Part shown: one piece after another, positions 1 through 6,371 of the stretch
Numbering within the stretch: the stretch's first letter is position 1
Layout of the letters: each line of letters opens with the position of its first letter
DNA from: Alphaproteobacteria bacterium
Lineage (GTDB): Bacteria; Pseudomonadota; Alphaproteobacteria; Sphingomonadales; Emcibacteraceae
Reading direction: 5' to 3'
Assembly: GCA_013152615.1 (NCBI GenBank)
Contig: JAADGA010000269.1
Span: forward strand, 1 to 11,696
DNA length: 11,696 bases
Made by a program: the position numbers and the translations under genes
The notes under the pieces: generated by a model
What the model saw: only the letters and a program-made list of their open reading frames with translations
Told to the model about the DNA's origin: nothing
The model's database searches: none

Positions 1-612
1 CAGCTCTATCTGATCACGCCACCTGTCTTTGAGCTTGATACTTTTGCCGGGCAACTGGATGAGGCGCTGAGCGGTGGCCCGGTGGCCAGTGTTCAATTGC
101 GGCTTAAAGGGGCGGCTGACGAAGATATTATCGCGGCGGCCAACATCCTGATGCCGATCTGTCATGATCGCGAGGTCGCCTTTATCGTTAATGACCGGCC
201 TGATATTGCCAGAAATATTGGTGCCGACGGCGTCCATATCGGTCAGGATGATATGGCCTATGCCGACGCGCGCGCGATCGTTGGTGATGACCATGTTGTC
301 GGCGTCAGTTGCCACAACAGCCGCCATCTGTCGATGACCGCCGCCGAGCAGGGGGCTGATTATGTTGCCTTCGGGGCTTTCTTTCCGACAAAAACCAAAA
401 TGCAAACCACGCTCGCAGAGATAAGCCTGCTGTCATGGTGGGCCGAGATATTCGAGATTCCCTGTGTTGCCATCGGTGGCATTACCCCCGGCAATGCGCG
501 GGAACTGGTCACTGCCGGCGCTGATTTTCTGGCGGTATGTGATGGGGTCTGGTCCCACCCGGACGGGCCGAAAGCCGCGGTGCAGCAGTTCAATGACCTG
601 TTCCGGGCCTGA
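1..612 (+). CDS. thiE: Thiamine phosphate synthase (5' end missing)
   Basis: Joins the thiazole phosphate and hydroxymethylpyrimidine diphosphate to make thiamine phosphate in the cytoplasm. The frame is open from base 1 without a start, so the gene begins upstream; 203 codons are visible, close to full length for this family, so only a few residues should be missing. The visible start QLYLITPP is the first beta strand of the TIM barrel. Other family marks are the VQLRLKG strand carrying the usual QLR-K phosphate-binding residues, FIVNDRPDIA followed by GADGVHIGQDDM, VGVSCHNSRHL, the GAFFPTKTK loop, and VAIGGITPGNARELVTAGAD near the C-terminus. The sequence resembles the ThiE-like form common in alphaproteobacteria. 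A GNAT gene follows after 4 nt, so the two are probably co-transcribed. An alternative is a ThiE paralogue such as TenI, which the sequence does not exclude. Confidence 0.92.
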   Translation, partial: QLYLITPPVFELDTFAGQLDEALSGGPVASVQLRLKGAADEDIIAAANILMPICHDREVAFIVNDRPDIARNIGADGVHIGQDDMAYADARAIVGDDHVVGVSCHNSRHLSMTAAEQGADYVAFGAFFPTKTKMQTTLAEISLLSWWAEIFEIPCVAIGGITPGNARELVTAGADFLAVCDGVWSHPDGPKAAVQQFNDLFRA

Positions 613-616
613 AACG

Positions 617-1051
617 ATGACAGAGATAGCTATCGCCAAAATTACGTCGGCTGAGGATATGGCTGAATGCTTTCATATCCGTACCGTCGTCTTTGTCGAG
701 GAGCAGGATGTGTCGCTGTCAGAGGAAATTGACGGGCTTGACCCGGAGGCTGACCATTATCTGTTGACGGTAGACGGGGCCGCCTGCGCCACCGCCCGGG
801 TGCGCATTCTGGGGCCGGTCGCCAAAATTGAACGGGTCGCGGTGATGAAAAACCGGCGCGGTCAGGCCCTCGGGCGGCGGTTAATGGAATTTGTCATCGC
901 GGATATTACGCGGGATTCCACAATCACAACCCTGAAGCTCGGTGCTCAGGTTCAGGTGATTGATTTTTATCGGCAACTGGGGTTTAAAAGCTATGGTGAT
1001 GAATTCATCGATGCCGGTATCCGCCACCGCTGGATGGAACGAAGCCTGTAA
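617..1051 (+). CDS. GNAT family N-acetyltransferase, YjcF/ElaA-like
   Basis: A 144-residue single-domain acetyltransferase expected to move an acetyl group from acetyl-CoA to an unknown amine. The frame stays open further upstream inside thiE, but the ATG at 617, four bases after the thiE stop, gives a protein starting MTEIAIAKIT, with the normal GNAT N-terminus; the start relies on coupling because no strong Shine-Dalgarno is present. The acetyl-CoA pyrophosphate loop (motif A) is RRGQALGRRLM at residues 80-90, preceded by strand IERVAVM. Motif B is seen in FYRQLGFKSYGDEF (118-131), and the ending DAGIRHRWM resembles YjcF and ElaA proteins. Residues 24-35 (VVFVEEQDVSLS) match the usual 'R..VFv.Eq' opening of that subgroup. 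The substrate cannot be told from sequence, and the link to thiamine is positional only. Confidence 0.87.
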   Translation: MTEIAIAKITSAEDMAECFHIRTVVFVEEQDVSLSEEIDGLDPEADHYLLTVDGAACATARVRILGPVAKIERVAVMKNRRGQALGRRLMEFVIADITRDSTITTLKLGAQVQVIDFYRQLGFKSYGDEFIDAGIRHRWMERSL

Positions 1052-1120
1052 CGCCGCTTCCCCTTTCAGCCGGGCCGGAAAAATCCCGCACCCCCCCGAT
1101 TGCCCGGATTGCCGGCCCCA

Positions 1121-1148
1121 GAAAAGAGCCGGGCGCAAAACCCGGCTC
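1121..1148 (-). terminator. Intrinsic terminator of hsp20
   Basis: Read on the minus strand there is a perfect 8-bp GC-rich stem, GAGCCGGG / CCCGGCTC, with a 7-base loop, followed by TTTTC (plus-strand stem arms 1126-1133 and 1141-1148, T-run complement 1121-1125). It starts 10 nt past the hsp20 stop codon. The T-run is present only on the minus-strand side, so it should act on hsp20 rather than on the convergent GNAT gene. Confidence 0.85.
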
Positions 1149-1158
1149 ACTATTCTGA

Positions 1159-1656
1159 TCAGTGGGTTGTGATTTCAATCTTACGATGTTCCGGTGGTAT
1201 TTGATCCGTCTTTGGTATGGTCATTACCATCACGCCATTGCTGAAATCCGCGTGGATATTATCCTGATCGACATTAAGCGGCAGGCGGAAGGACCGTTCA
1301 AAAGAACCGTAGCTCCTTTCGACCATATGATAATCCTTGTCTTTTCGCTTTACTTCCTGCTTTTTCTCGCCCTTCAGGGTCAATATATTGTCCTTCAGGG
1401 AAAGACTGATATCCTTTTGCTCAATTCCCGGCAATTCCACGGAAATTTCAAAGACATCATCATTTTCCACAATATCGGCACTGGGGTTAAGCGTGGATAC
1501 AAAAGACCCCGGTGGACGATTGAACAACCAGCCGCCACGGCCGAAATTGGAAAATACGTCGTCTATTTCCCGGCCGAGGTCGGAAAAAGGTTCATAAAAT
1601 AGTGAGACCTGTCTGTTTTCATTAAAAGCAGGTCCTTGATGCGTTCTGTCGGTCAT
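1159..1656 (-). CDS. Small heat-shock protein, Hsp20/alpha-crystallin family
   Basis: ATP-independent holdase chaperone that binds unfolding proteins in the cytoplasm. The 165-residue product has a variable N-terminal arm (1-57, with phenylalanine- and glycine-rich FSNFGRGGWLF), an alpha-crystallin domain at about 58-150 (NPSADIVENDD, VELPGIEQKDI, ILTLKGEKK, ERSYGSFERSFRLP, and the closing signature NGVMVMTIPK), and a C-terminal tail with the I-x-I oligomerisation motif as IEI at 160-162. A start at 1683 is possible, but the ATG at 1656 is preferred: AAAGGAG lies 7 nt upstream of it (plus-strand 1664-1670), and the extra nine residues would not belong to the family. It stands alone between an RpoH-like promoter and its own terminator, so heat induction is likely. 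Confidence 0.97.
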   Translation of the reverse strand: MTDRTHQGPAFNENRQVSLFYEPFSDLGREIDDVFSNFGRGGWLFNRPPGSFVSTLNPSADIVENDDVFEISVELPGIEQKDISLSLKDNILTLKGEKKQEVKRKDKDYHMVERSYGSFERSFRLPLNVDQDNIHADFSNGVMVMTIPKTDQIPPEHRKIEITTH

Positions 1657-1700
1657 CAGATATCTCCTTTCTTGTTTAATCAAACCAGTATTAGCACTCC

Positions 1701-1732
1701 ATTATATAAGAACGCCACCCATATGGATCAAG
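1701..1732 (-). promoter_or_regulatory. RpoH (sigma-32) type promoter of hsp20
   Basis: On the minus strand, CTTG (plus 1729-1732) is followed after 18 nt by CTTATATAAT (plus 1701-1710). This fits the alphaproteobacterial heat-shock pattern CTTG-N17/18-CYTATNTNNG at every position but the last. It would give a leader of roughly 40 nt before the hsp20 ATG. Directly downstream of the -10 lies GAGTGCTAA, the right half of the HrcA operator CIRCE (plus 1691-1699). The promoter is inferred from consensus and position. Confidence 0.7.
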
Positions 1733-1883
1733 ATCAGAAACCTGAAAAAAATGAAAAATGTTACTGGTTTATGACCTCAGGGCAATATCCCTCTGCGGGC
1801 CTGATGCCTGCTGAGCGCTCCGTCTGAATATCCGGCTTTCAGCGGCTTGCAATGACCGCCCTGTCGCCTATGGGGATACGGTT
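1733..1883. other. Intergenic gap between the hsp20 promoter and the queF stop
   Basis: About 150 bases between the hsp20 promoter and the end of queF. Short frames exist but none shows a ribosome binding site or a recognisable protein. I see no clear stem with a T-run that would terminate queF on the minus strand, so queF transcripts may run toward hsp20. Confidence 0.5.
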
Positions 1884-2348
1884 TTATCCCCGGCCCCGGT
1901 AGGGTGCGACACCCTGATCCGGAATCCAGATATTTTCCGGGGCGGTGCCGGTTTGATAGAAGACATCAATCGGGATGCCGCCGCGCGGATACCAGTAGCC
2001 GCCGATACGCAGCCATTTTGGCTCAAGTTCGGTAACCAGCCGGGCGCCGATGCCGACCGTACAATCCTCATGAAAGGCGGCATGATTGCGGAAAGACTGT
2101 AGATAGAGCTTCAGGGATTTGCTCTCCACCAGCAAGCCATCCGGGATATAATCAATCACGATATGGGCAAAATCGGGCTGGCCGGTCACCGGGCATAACG
2201 AGGTAAATTCCGGGCAGGCAAAGCGGACGACATAATCATTTTCGGGCCGGGGGTTTGCCACCTTGTCCAGAATGGCGTCCCGGGGGCTTGCCGGCGGCGT
2301 ACTGTGTTTGCCCAACTGTGACAGCCCGCGATAAATATCTGTGGTCAT
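1884..2348 (-). CDS. queF: NADPH-dependent preQ0 reductase (7-cyano-7-deazaguanine reductase), type I
   Basis: Reduces the nitrile of preQ0 to the aminomethyl group of preQ1 with two NADPH, a late step of queuosine tRNA modification. The product has 154 residues, the normal length of the short unimodular (B. subtilis-like) form. The catalytic cysteine is Cys52 in [12 protein letters not shown], forming the thioimide with substrate, and Asp59 in the same motif is the partner acid. The QueF signature ESKSLKLY is at 75-82, and FHED (92-95) supplies the conserved His-Glu pair for substrate binding. The N-terminus [10 protein letters not shown] is typical, which supports the ATG at 2348; a modest AGGAT lies about 6 nt upstream. 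It is transcribed away from cysK across a shared upstream region. No preQ1 riboswitch was recognised. Confidence 0.97.
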   Translation of the reverse strand: MTTDIYRGLSQLGKHSTPPASPRDAILDKVANPRPENDYVVRFACPEFTSLCPVTGQPDFAHIVIDYIPDGLLVESKSLKLYLQSFRNHAAFHEDCTVGIGARLVTELEPKWLRIGGYWYPRGGIPIDVFYQTGTAPENIWIPDQGVAPYRGRG

Positions 2349-2403
2349 GGCTAATCCTGTGAATAATGATCCTCTTCATTATCGTAATTCCTGCCGAATG
2401 TCA

Positions 2404-2435
2404 TTACCCGCTTTAATAAAATGTCACGCGGGTAA
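2404..2435. promoter_or_regulatory. 8-bp inverted repeat upstream of cysK, candidate operator
   Basis: TTACCCGC (2404-2411) and its exact reverse complement GCGGGTAA (2428-2435) are separated by 16 A/T-rich bases. The right arm ends two bases before the -35 box of the cysK promoter, a usual place for an activator or repressor site, and the site lies in the region shared with divergent queF. It has no T-run and sits upstream of the promoter, so it is unlikely to be a terminator. The binding protein is unknown. Confidence 0.5.
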
Positions 2436-2437
2436 AC

Positions 2438-2466
2438 TTGTTTCCGGGCAAGGGTGCCCCTATATT
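2438..2466 (+). promoter_or_regulatory. Sigma-70 promoter of the cysK-sseA-metC cluster
   Basis: TTGTTT (2438-2443) and TATATT (2461-2466) are separated by exactly 17 nt, a good match in sequence and spacing to housekeeping promoters. It lies about 40 bases before the cysK ATG. Inferred from consensus only. Confidence 0.6.
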
Positions 2467-2506
2467 CTGTTAAGCAGGATATAATCATATTTCAAGGGAT
2501 AATTTT

Positions 2507-3505
2507 ATGGACATTAAAGACGGCTTTGTCGGTGCCATTGGCAACACCCCGCTGATCAGGCTGGCGCGGGCTTCTGCGGAAACCGGCTGCACCATTCTGG
2601 GCAAGGCGGAGTTTCAGAATCCCGGCGGCTCGGTCAAGGACCGGGCGGCGCTGTATATTATTCGTGACGCCGAACAAAAAGGCCTGTTGAAACCCGGCGG
2701 CACCATTGTCGAGGGCACCGCTGGCAATACCGGTATTGGCCTTGGTCTGGTGGCCAATGCGCTTGGTTACCAAACCGTGATTGTCATGCCTGATACCCAG
2801 TCGCAGGAAAAGAAAGACATGCTCCGGCTGTGTGGCTGTGATCTGCGTCTGGTGCCAGCAAAACCCTATAGTGATCCGGGGAATTATGTCCGCTATTCCG
2901 AACAGTTGTCACGGGAGCTTGCGGTCAACAGCCCAAACGGGGTCATCTGGGCCAACCAGTTTGATAATATTGCCAACCGCACCGCCCATCTGGAGACCAC
3001 CGGCCCCGAAATCTGGCAGCAGACCGCAGGCACGATTGACGCCTTCACCTGTGCGGTCGGCACCGGTGGCTCGCTCGGCGGGGTGTCGCTGGCGCTGAAG
3101 GCCAAAAATCCTGATATCAGAATTGTTCTGGCCGATCCGATGGGGTCGGCACTGTATAATTATTACCAGCATGGGGAGCTTAAGGCCGAGGGGACGTCGA
3201 TCACCGAAGGTATTGGTCAGGGACGCATCACCGCCAACCTGCAGGATGTGATCATTGATGACGCGTACCAGATTGCCGATGCCGAGGCGCTCGCGGTTAT
3301 TTTCAATCTGTTGAAATATGACGGCCTGTGCCTTGGCGGATCGTCCGGGATCAATGTTGCCGCCGCCATCCGGCTGGCCCGGGAAATGGGGCCGGGCCAT
3401 ACCATTGTCACCCTGCTGTGTGATTATGGCACCCGGTATCAGAGCAAAATATTCAATCCGGAATTTTTAAAGCCACGCGGGCTACCCTATCCCGACTGGT
3501 TGTAA
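2507..3505 (+). CDS. cysK: Cysteine synthase A (O-acetylserine sulfhydrylase)
   Basis: Makes L-cysteine from O-acetylserine and sulfide using pyridoxal phosphate. The 332-residue protein has the fold-type II pattern: IGNTPLIRL at 11-19, the PLP lysine Lys44 in GGSVKDRA, the substrate loop EGTAGNTG (69-76; alanine where many CysK have serine), the phosphate-binding loop GTGGSLGG (185-192) and the serine near the PLP ring nitrogen in GGSSGIN (277-283). TSITEGIGQG (230-239) is the usual segment before the active site. AAGGGA lies about 8 nt before the ATG. It opens a cluster with sseA (41 nt downstream) and metC. Cystathionine beta-synthase belongs to the same fold, but no extra CBS regulatory domain is present. 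CysM is a less likely alternative. Confidence 0.93.
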   Translation: MDIKDGFVGAIGNTPLIRLARASAETGCTILGKAEFQNPGGSVKDRAALYIIRDAEQKGLLKPGGTIVEGTAGNTGIGLGLVANALGYQTVIVMPDTQSQEKKDMLRLCGCDLRLVPAKPYSDPGNYVRYSEQLSRELAVNSPNGVIWANQFDNIANRTAHLETTGPEIWQQTAGTIDAFTCAVGTGGSLGGVSLALKAKNPDIRIVLADPMGSALYNYYQHGELKAEGTSITEGIGQGRITANLQDVIIDDAYQIADAEALAVIFNLLKYDGLCLGGSSGINVAAAIRLAREMGPGHTIVTLLCDYGTRYQSKIFNPEFLKPRGLPYPDWL

Positions 3506-3546
3506 TATAGTGCCCATGAAAAGACATCTGCTGAAGGAAATTGATC

Positions 3547-4392
3547 ATGTCCGATACTGCCCCTGCGCTGGTTTCCACTGAGTGGCTGAGGGATCATCTG
3601 GCCGCCCCTGATATCAGGATTGTTGATGCCAGCTGGCACCTGCCGCCAGCGGGCAGGGATGCGCATCGTGACTATAATGAAGCCCATATCCCCGGCGCAG
3701 TATTTTTCGATATTGATGAAATCTGTGATCTGGACAATATTCTGCCCCATATGCTGCCGAGTGCGGAAAAAATGTCAAGCCGGATGCGGAAGCTTGGCAT
3801 CGGCGACGGCAACCGGGTGATTGTCTATGACAGCAGTGATGTCTGTAGCGCTGCCCGGGTGTGGTTGATGTTGAAAATTTTTGGCCTGTGGGATGTTGCG
3901 GTCCTTGATGGCGGCTTTGGCAAGTGGCGGCGCGAACACGGCCCGACAGAGGATATTCCGCCGATCCCGCGGCAGCGTCATTTCAGCGCCCGTTATAACG
4001 CCACCCGGGTGCGTGACCTTGACCATATGCGGGAAAATCTTGCGACCAAAAAGGAGCAGGTGGTGGATGCACGCTCTGCGGCGCGGTTCAGCGGCAGTGA
4101 GCCGGAGCCACGGCCAGGGCTGAAAAGTGGGGCCATTCCGGGCAGTATCAATGTTTTCTTCAGGGAAATGCTCAATCCCGAAGATGGTACCTTTAAAAAA
4201 CCCGCTGAAATTCGCCGGATATTTGAGCAGGCAGGGCTTGATCTGACACGGCCGATCGTCACCAGTTGCGGTTCCGGCATCAGCGCAGCGGTATTGATGC
4301 TCGGGCTCTATCTGATTGGTCACAAGGTAAACGCGCTTTATGATGGTTCGTGGAGCGAATGGGGCAGTCATAAGGAGACCCCGGTCAGATGA
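3547..4392 (+). CDS. sseA: 3-mercaptopyruvate sulfurtransferase (two rhodanese domains)
   Basis: Moves sulfur from 3-mercaptopyruvate to a thiol or cyanide through a cysteine persulfide. The 281-residue protein has an inactive N-terminal rhodanese domain (about 8-130; VDASWHLP, AHIPGAVFFDID, VIVYDSSD) and a catalytic C-terminal domain (about 155-281; VVDARSAARFSG, SGAIPGSINVFF). The active-site loop is CGSGISA with Cys241. The CGSG loop, instead of the CRKG form of thiosulfate sulfurtransferases, marks mercaptopyruvate specificity. The ATG at 3547 is preferred over an in-frame TTG at 3541 because AAGGA (3534-3538) is spaced 8 nt from it. Its stop overlaps the metC start in ATGA, indicating translational coupling and one transcript with cysK. 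Confidence 0.93.
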   Translation: MSDTAPALVSTEWLRDHLAAPDIRIVDASWHLPPAGRDAHRDYNEAHIPGAVFFDIDEICDLDNILPHMLPSAEKMSSRMRKLGIGDGNRVIVYDSSDVCSAARVWLMLKIFGLWDVAVLDGGFGKWRREHGPTEDIPPIPRQRHFSARYNATRVRDLDHMRENLATKKEQVVDARSAARFSGSEPEPRPGLKSGAIPGSINVFFREMLNPEDGTFKKPAEIRRIFEQAGLDLTRPIVTSCGSGISAAVLMLGLYLIGHKVNALYDGSWSEWGSHKETPVR

Positions 4393-5561
4393 AAGAAGAT
4401 ACCGTAATCGCCAGTGCCGGGCGTGATAAACAATATAGCCACGGTGCGGTCAATACCCCGGTTTATCATGCCTCGACCCTGATATTTGATAGCGTAAAAG
4501 CCATGAAACAGGCCAACGCCAACCGCAATCGGGGCGGGCTTTCTTACGGTCGGCGCGGCACCCCGACCACCTTTGCCCTTGAAGCGGCGATGTGTGAGCT
4601 TGAGGGCGCGGATGGCTGTTTCCTCTATCCGTCGGGACTGGCGGCGATTACCGGGGCGATCCTGTCCTTTGTCCGCGCCGGCGATCATATCCTGATGGCG
4701 GACGGGGTCTATGAACCCACCCGGATGCTCGCCTGTAATATCCTGAAGAAATTCGGGGTGGAGACGACATTTTATGATCCAATGGTCGGCGCGGCTATTG
4801 CCGGACTGATACGGGATAATACCCGGATAATTTTCGTCGAATCGCCATGTTCAGTAACCATGGAAATTCAGGATATTCCGGCAATCGCTGCCGCCGCTCA
4901 TGAGCGAAATATACTGGTGATGATGGATAACACCTGGGCAACGCCGCTGCATTTCAGGCCGTTTGATCACGGGGTTGATGTTGCCATCCATGCCGCCACC
5001 AAATATATTGTCGGTCATTCCGATGCCATGGTTGGTATTGTCTCCACCCTCAAACCCCATAGGCAGCAGTTGTTTGATCAGTCCTATCAGCTGGGCTATT
5101 GTCTGGCCCCGGATGATGCCTATCTTGCGCTGCGCGGCCTGCGCACGCTTAAAGTCCGGCTGAAACAGCATGAACAAAATGCGTTGAAGGTTGCCTACTG
5201 GCTCAAGGGCCGTCCCGAGGTCGATCATATTCGTCATCCGGCCTTCGAAAGCTGTCCCGGTCATGCGCTGTGGCAGCGGGATTTTACCGGAGCCAACGGC
5301 CTGTTTTCCTTTGTGTTAAAGCAGGGAAACGAGCAGGCTACTACCGCGATGATGGAGGGGATGGAACATTTCAAAATGGGCTATAGCTGGGGCGGCTATG
5401 AGAGCCTGATCCTGACCTATTCTGGTATTGATCGTTACCGCAGCGCCAGTGGCTGGGACCATAAAGGCCCGCTGATGCGGCTGCATATCGGGCTTGAGGA
5501 TGTCGATGACCTGATTGCGGATCTTGACCGGGGATTTCACCGGTTTAACCAAAATATCTAG
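4389..5561 (+). CDS. metC: Cystathionine beta-lyase
   Basis: PLP enzyme that splits cystathionine into homocysteine, pyruvate and ammonia in methionine synthesis; members also desulfhydrate cysteine to sulfide. The 390 residues show the Cys/Met-metabolism fold-type I plan: the SYGRRGTPT segment (52-60) contacting the neighbouring subunit's PLP phosphate, FLYPSGLAAI (78-87), Asp180 in MMDNTWATPL binding the PLP nitrogen, and the Schiff-base Lys205 in HAATKYIVGHSDAMVG. The MDNTWATP and TKYIVGHSD strings are of the MetC type rather than the cystathionine gamma-synthase type. The start codon overlaps the sseA stop (ATGA). It converges on znuB with only 15 bases between the stop codons and no clear terminator. 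Confidence 0.92.
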   Translation: MKEDTVIASAGRDKQYSHGAVNTPVYHASTLIFDSVKAMKQANANRNRGGLSYGRRGTPTTFALEAAMCELEGADGCFLYPSGLAAITGAILSFVRAGDHILMADGVYEPTRMLACNILKKFGVETTFYDPMVGAAIAGLIRDNTRIIFVESPCSVTMEIQDIPAIAAAAHERNILVMMDNTWATPLHFRPFDHGVDVAIHAATKYIVGHSDAMVGIVSTLKPHRQQLFDQSYQLGYCLAPDDAYLALRGLRTLKVRLKQHEQNALKVAYWLKGRPEVDHIRHPAFESCPGHALWQRDFTGANGLFSFVLKQGNEQATTAMMEGMEHFKMGYSWGGYESLILTYSGIDRYRSASGWDHKGPLMRLHIGLEDVDDLIADLDRGFHRFNQNI

Positions 5562-5576
5562 AGTATCCGTGCTGGT

Positions 5577-6371
5577 TTAAACCCTGAAATGATTGGGCAC
5601 GGCGCGACCGGCCAGAAATAATATCACTGCGGACAAGACAATCGCCGGGCCGGCAGGCAGATCCCACAGGCTTGATGCCATGATCCCCATGATTACCGAA
5701 AGGCTGCCGGTAATCATGGATAAAATCGCCATTTGTCCGGGCGAACGGGCAATATTACGCGCCGCCGCCGCCGGAATAATCATCAATGACGTGATCAGCA
5801 GCGCCCCGACCACCTTCATGGCAAAGGCGACCAGCAGCGCGATCAGCAGCATATAGATGATCTTGACCCGCAGCACATTGACCCCCTCGGCCCGGGCGAG
5901 GTCCTCATGAACTGTAATCGATAGCAACGGTGCCCAGATAGTGTACAGCCCGCCAAGCGCAAACAGCATCATCAGGCCGATGCCGATGATGTCGTGAATA
6001 TTAATGGTCAGGATATCCCCGATCAGGAAGGACATCATATCTTCACGCATGCTGTCCTGAAGGGCGATGACAATCAGGCCGACCGACAGCGCACTATGGG
6101 CCAGAATGCCGAGCAGGGTATCGGTGGAGAATTTGTTGCCTTTCTGTAGCCATAACAACACACCGGAGATAAAAATGCAGGTTATCAGAATAGCCCACAG
6201 GCTGGCGACGCCAAAGGCAACCCCAAGGCCGATCCCCATCAGTGCTGAATGGGAAATGGTGTCGCCGAAATAGGCCATCCGCCGCCAGACCAGAAAACAG
6301 CCGAGTGGTCCTGCCGCCATCGCGACCAATATTCCGGCAAGGGCCGCCTGCAGCACAAAGCTGTTAATCAT
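5577..6371 (-). CDS. znuB: Zinc ABC transporter permease ZnuB
   Basis: Membrane-spanning part of the high-affinity zinc importer, in the ABC-3 permease family, working with the ZnuC ATPase and a periplasmic zinc-binding protein. The 264 residues form about seven or eight hydrophobic helices. Family marks are CFLVWRRMAYFGDTISHSALMGIG (residues about 25-48), the LLGILAHSALSVGL stretch, EDLARAEGV (the cytoplasmic loop facing the ATPase), and VVGALLITSLMIIPAAAAR. The chosen ATG at 6371 overlaps the last 8 bases of znuC (ATGATTAA), so translation is coupled; a longer frame reading back to 6500 would only shadow the znuC tail. It is the last gene of zur-znuC-znuB. A manganese specificity is possible in this family, but the upstream Zur supports zinc. 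Confidence 0.95.
   Translation of the reverse strand: MINSFVLQAALAGILVAMAAGPLGCFLVWRRMAYFGDTISHSALMGIGLGVAFGVASLWAILITCIFISGVLLWLQKGNKFSTDTLLGILAHSALSVGLIVIALQDSMREDMMSFLIGDILTINIHDIIGIGLMMLFALGGLYTIWAPLLSITVHEDLARAEGVNVLRVKIIYMLLIALLVAFAMKVVGALLITSLMIIPAAAARNIARSPGQMAILSMITGSLSVIMGIMASSLWDLPAGPAIVLSAVILFLAGRAVPNHFRV

Noticed and set aside
1656..1694. RNA thermometer in the hsp20 leader
   Set aside because: A short GTTT/AAAC hairpin and the AGATATCT palindrome are visible, but I find no strand that pairs well with the AAGGAG ribosome site.
1636..1827. Plus-strand frame of 63 codons through the hsp20 promoter region
   Set aside because: It has no ribosome binding site or recognisable protein, and it runs antisense through the hsp20 start and promoter.
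2349..2403. queF promoter or preQ1 riboswitch
   Set aside because: Possible -35/-10 pairs on the minus strand have poor spacing (about 15 nt), and no preQ1 aptamer-like hairpin plus A-rich tail is present.
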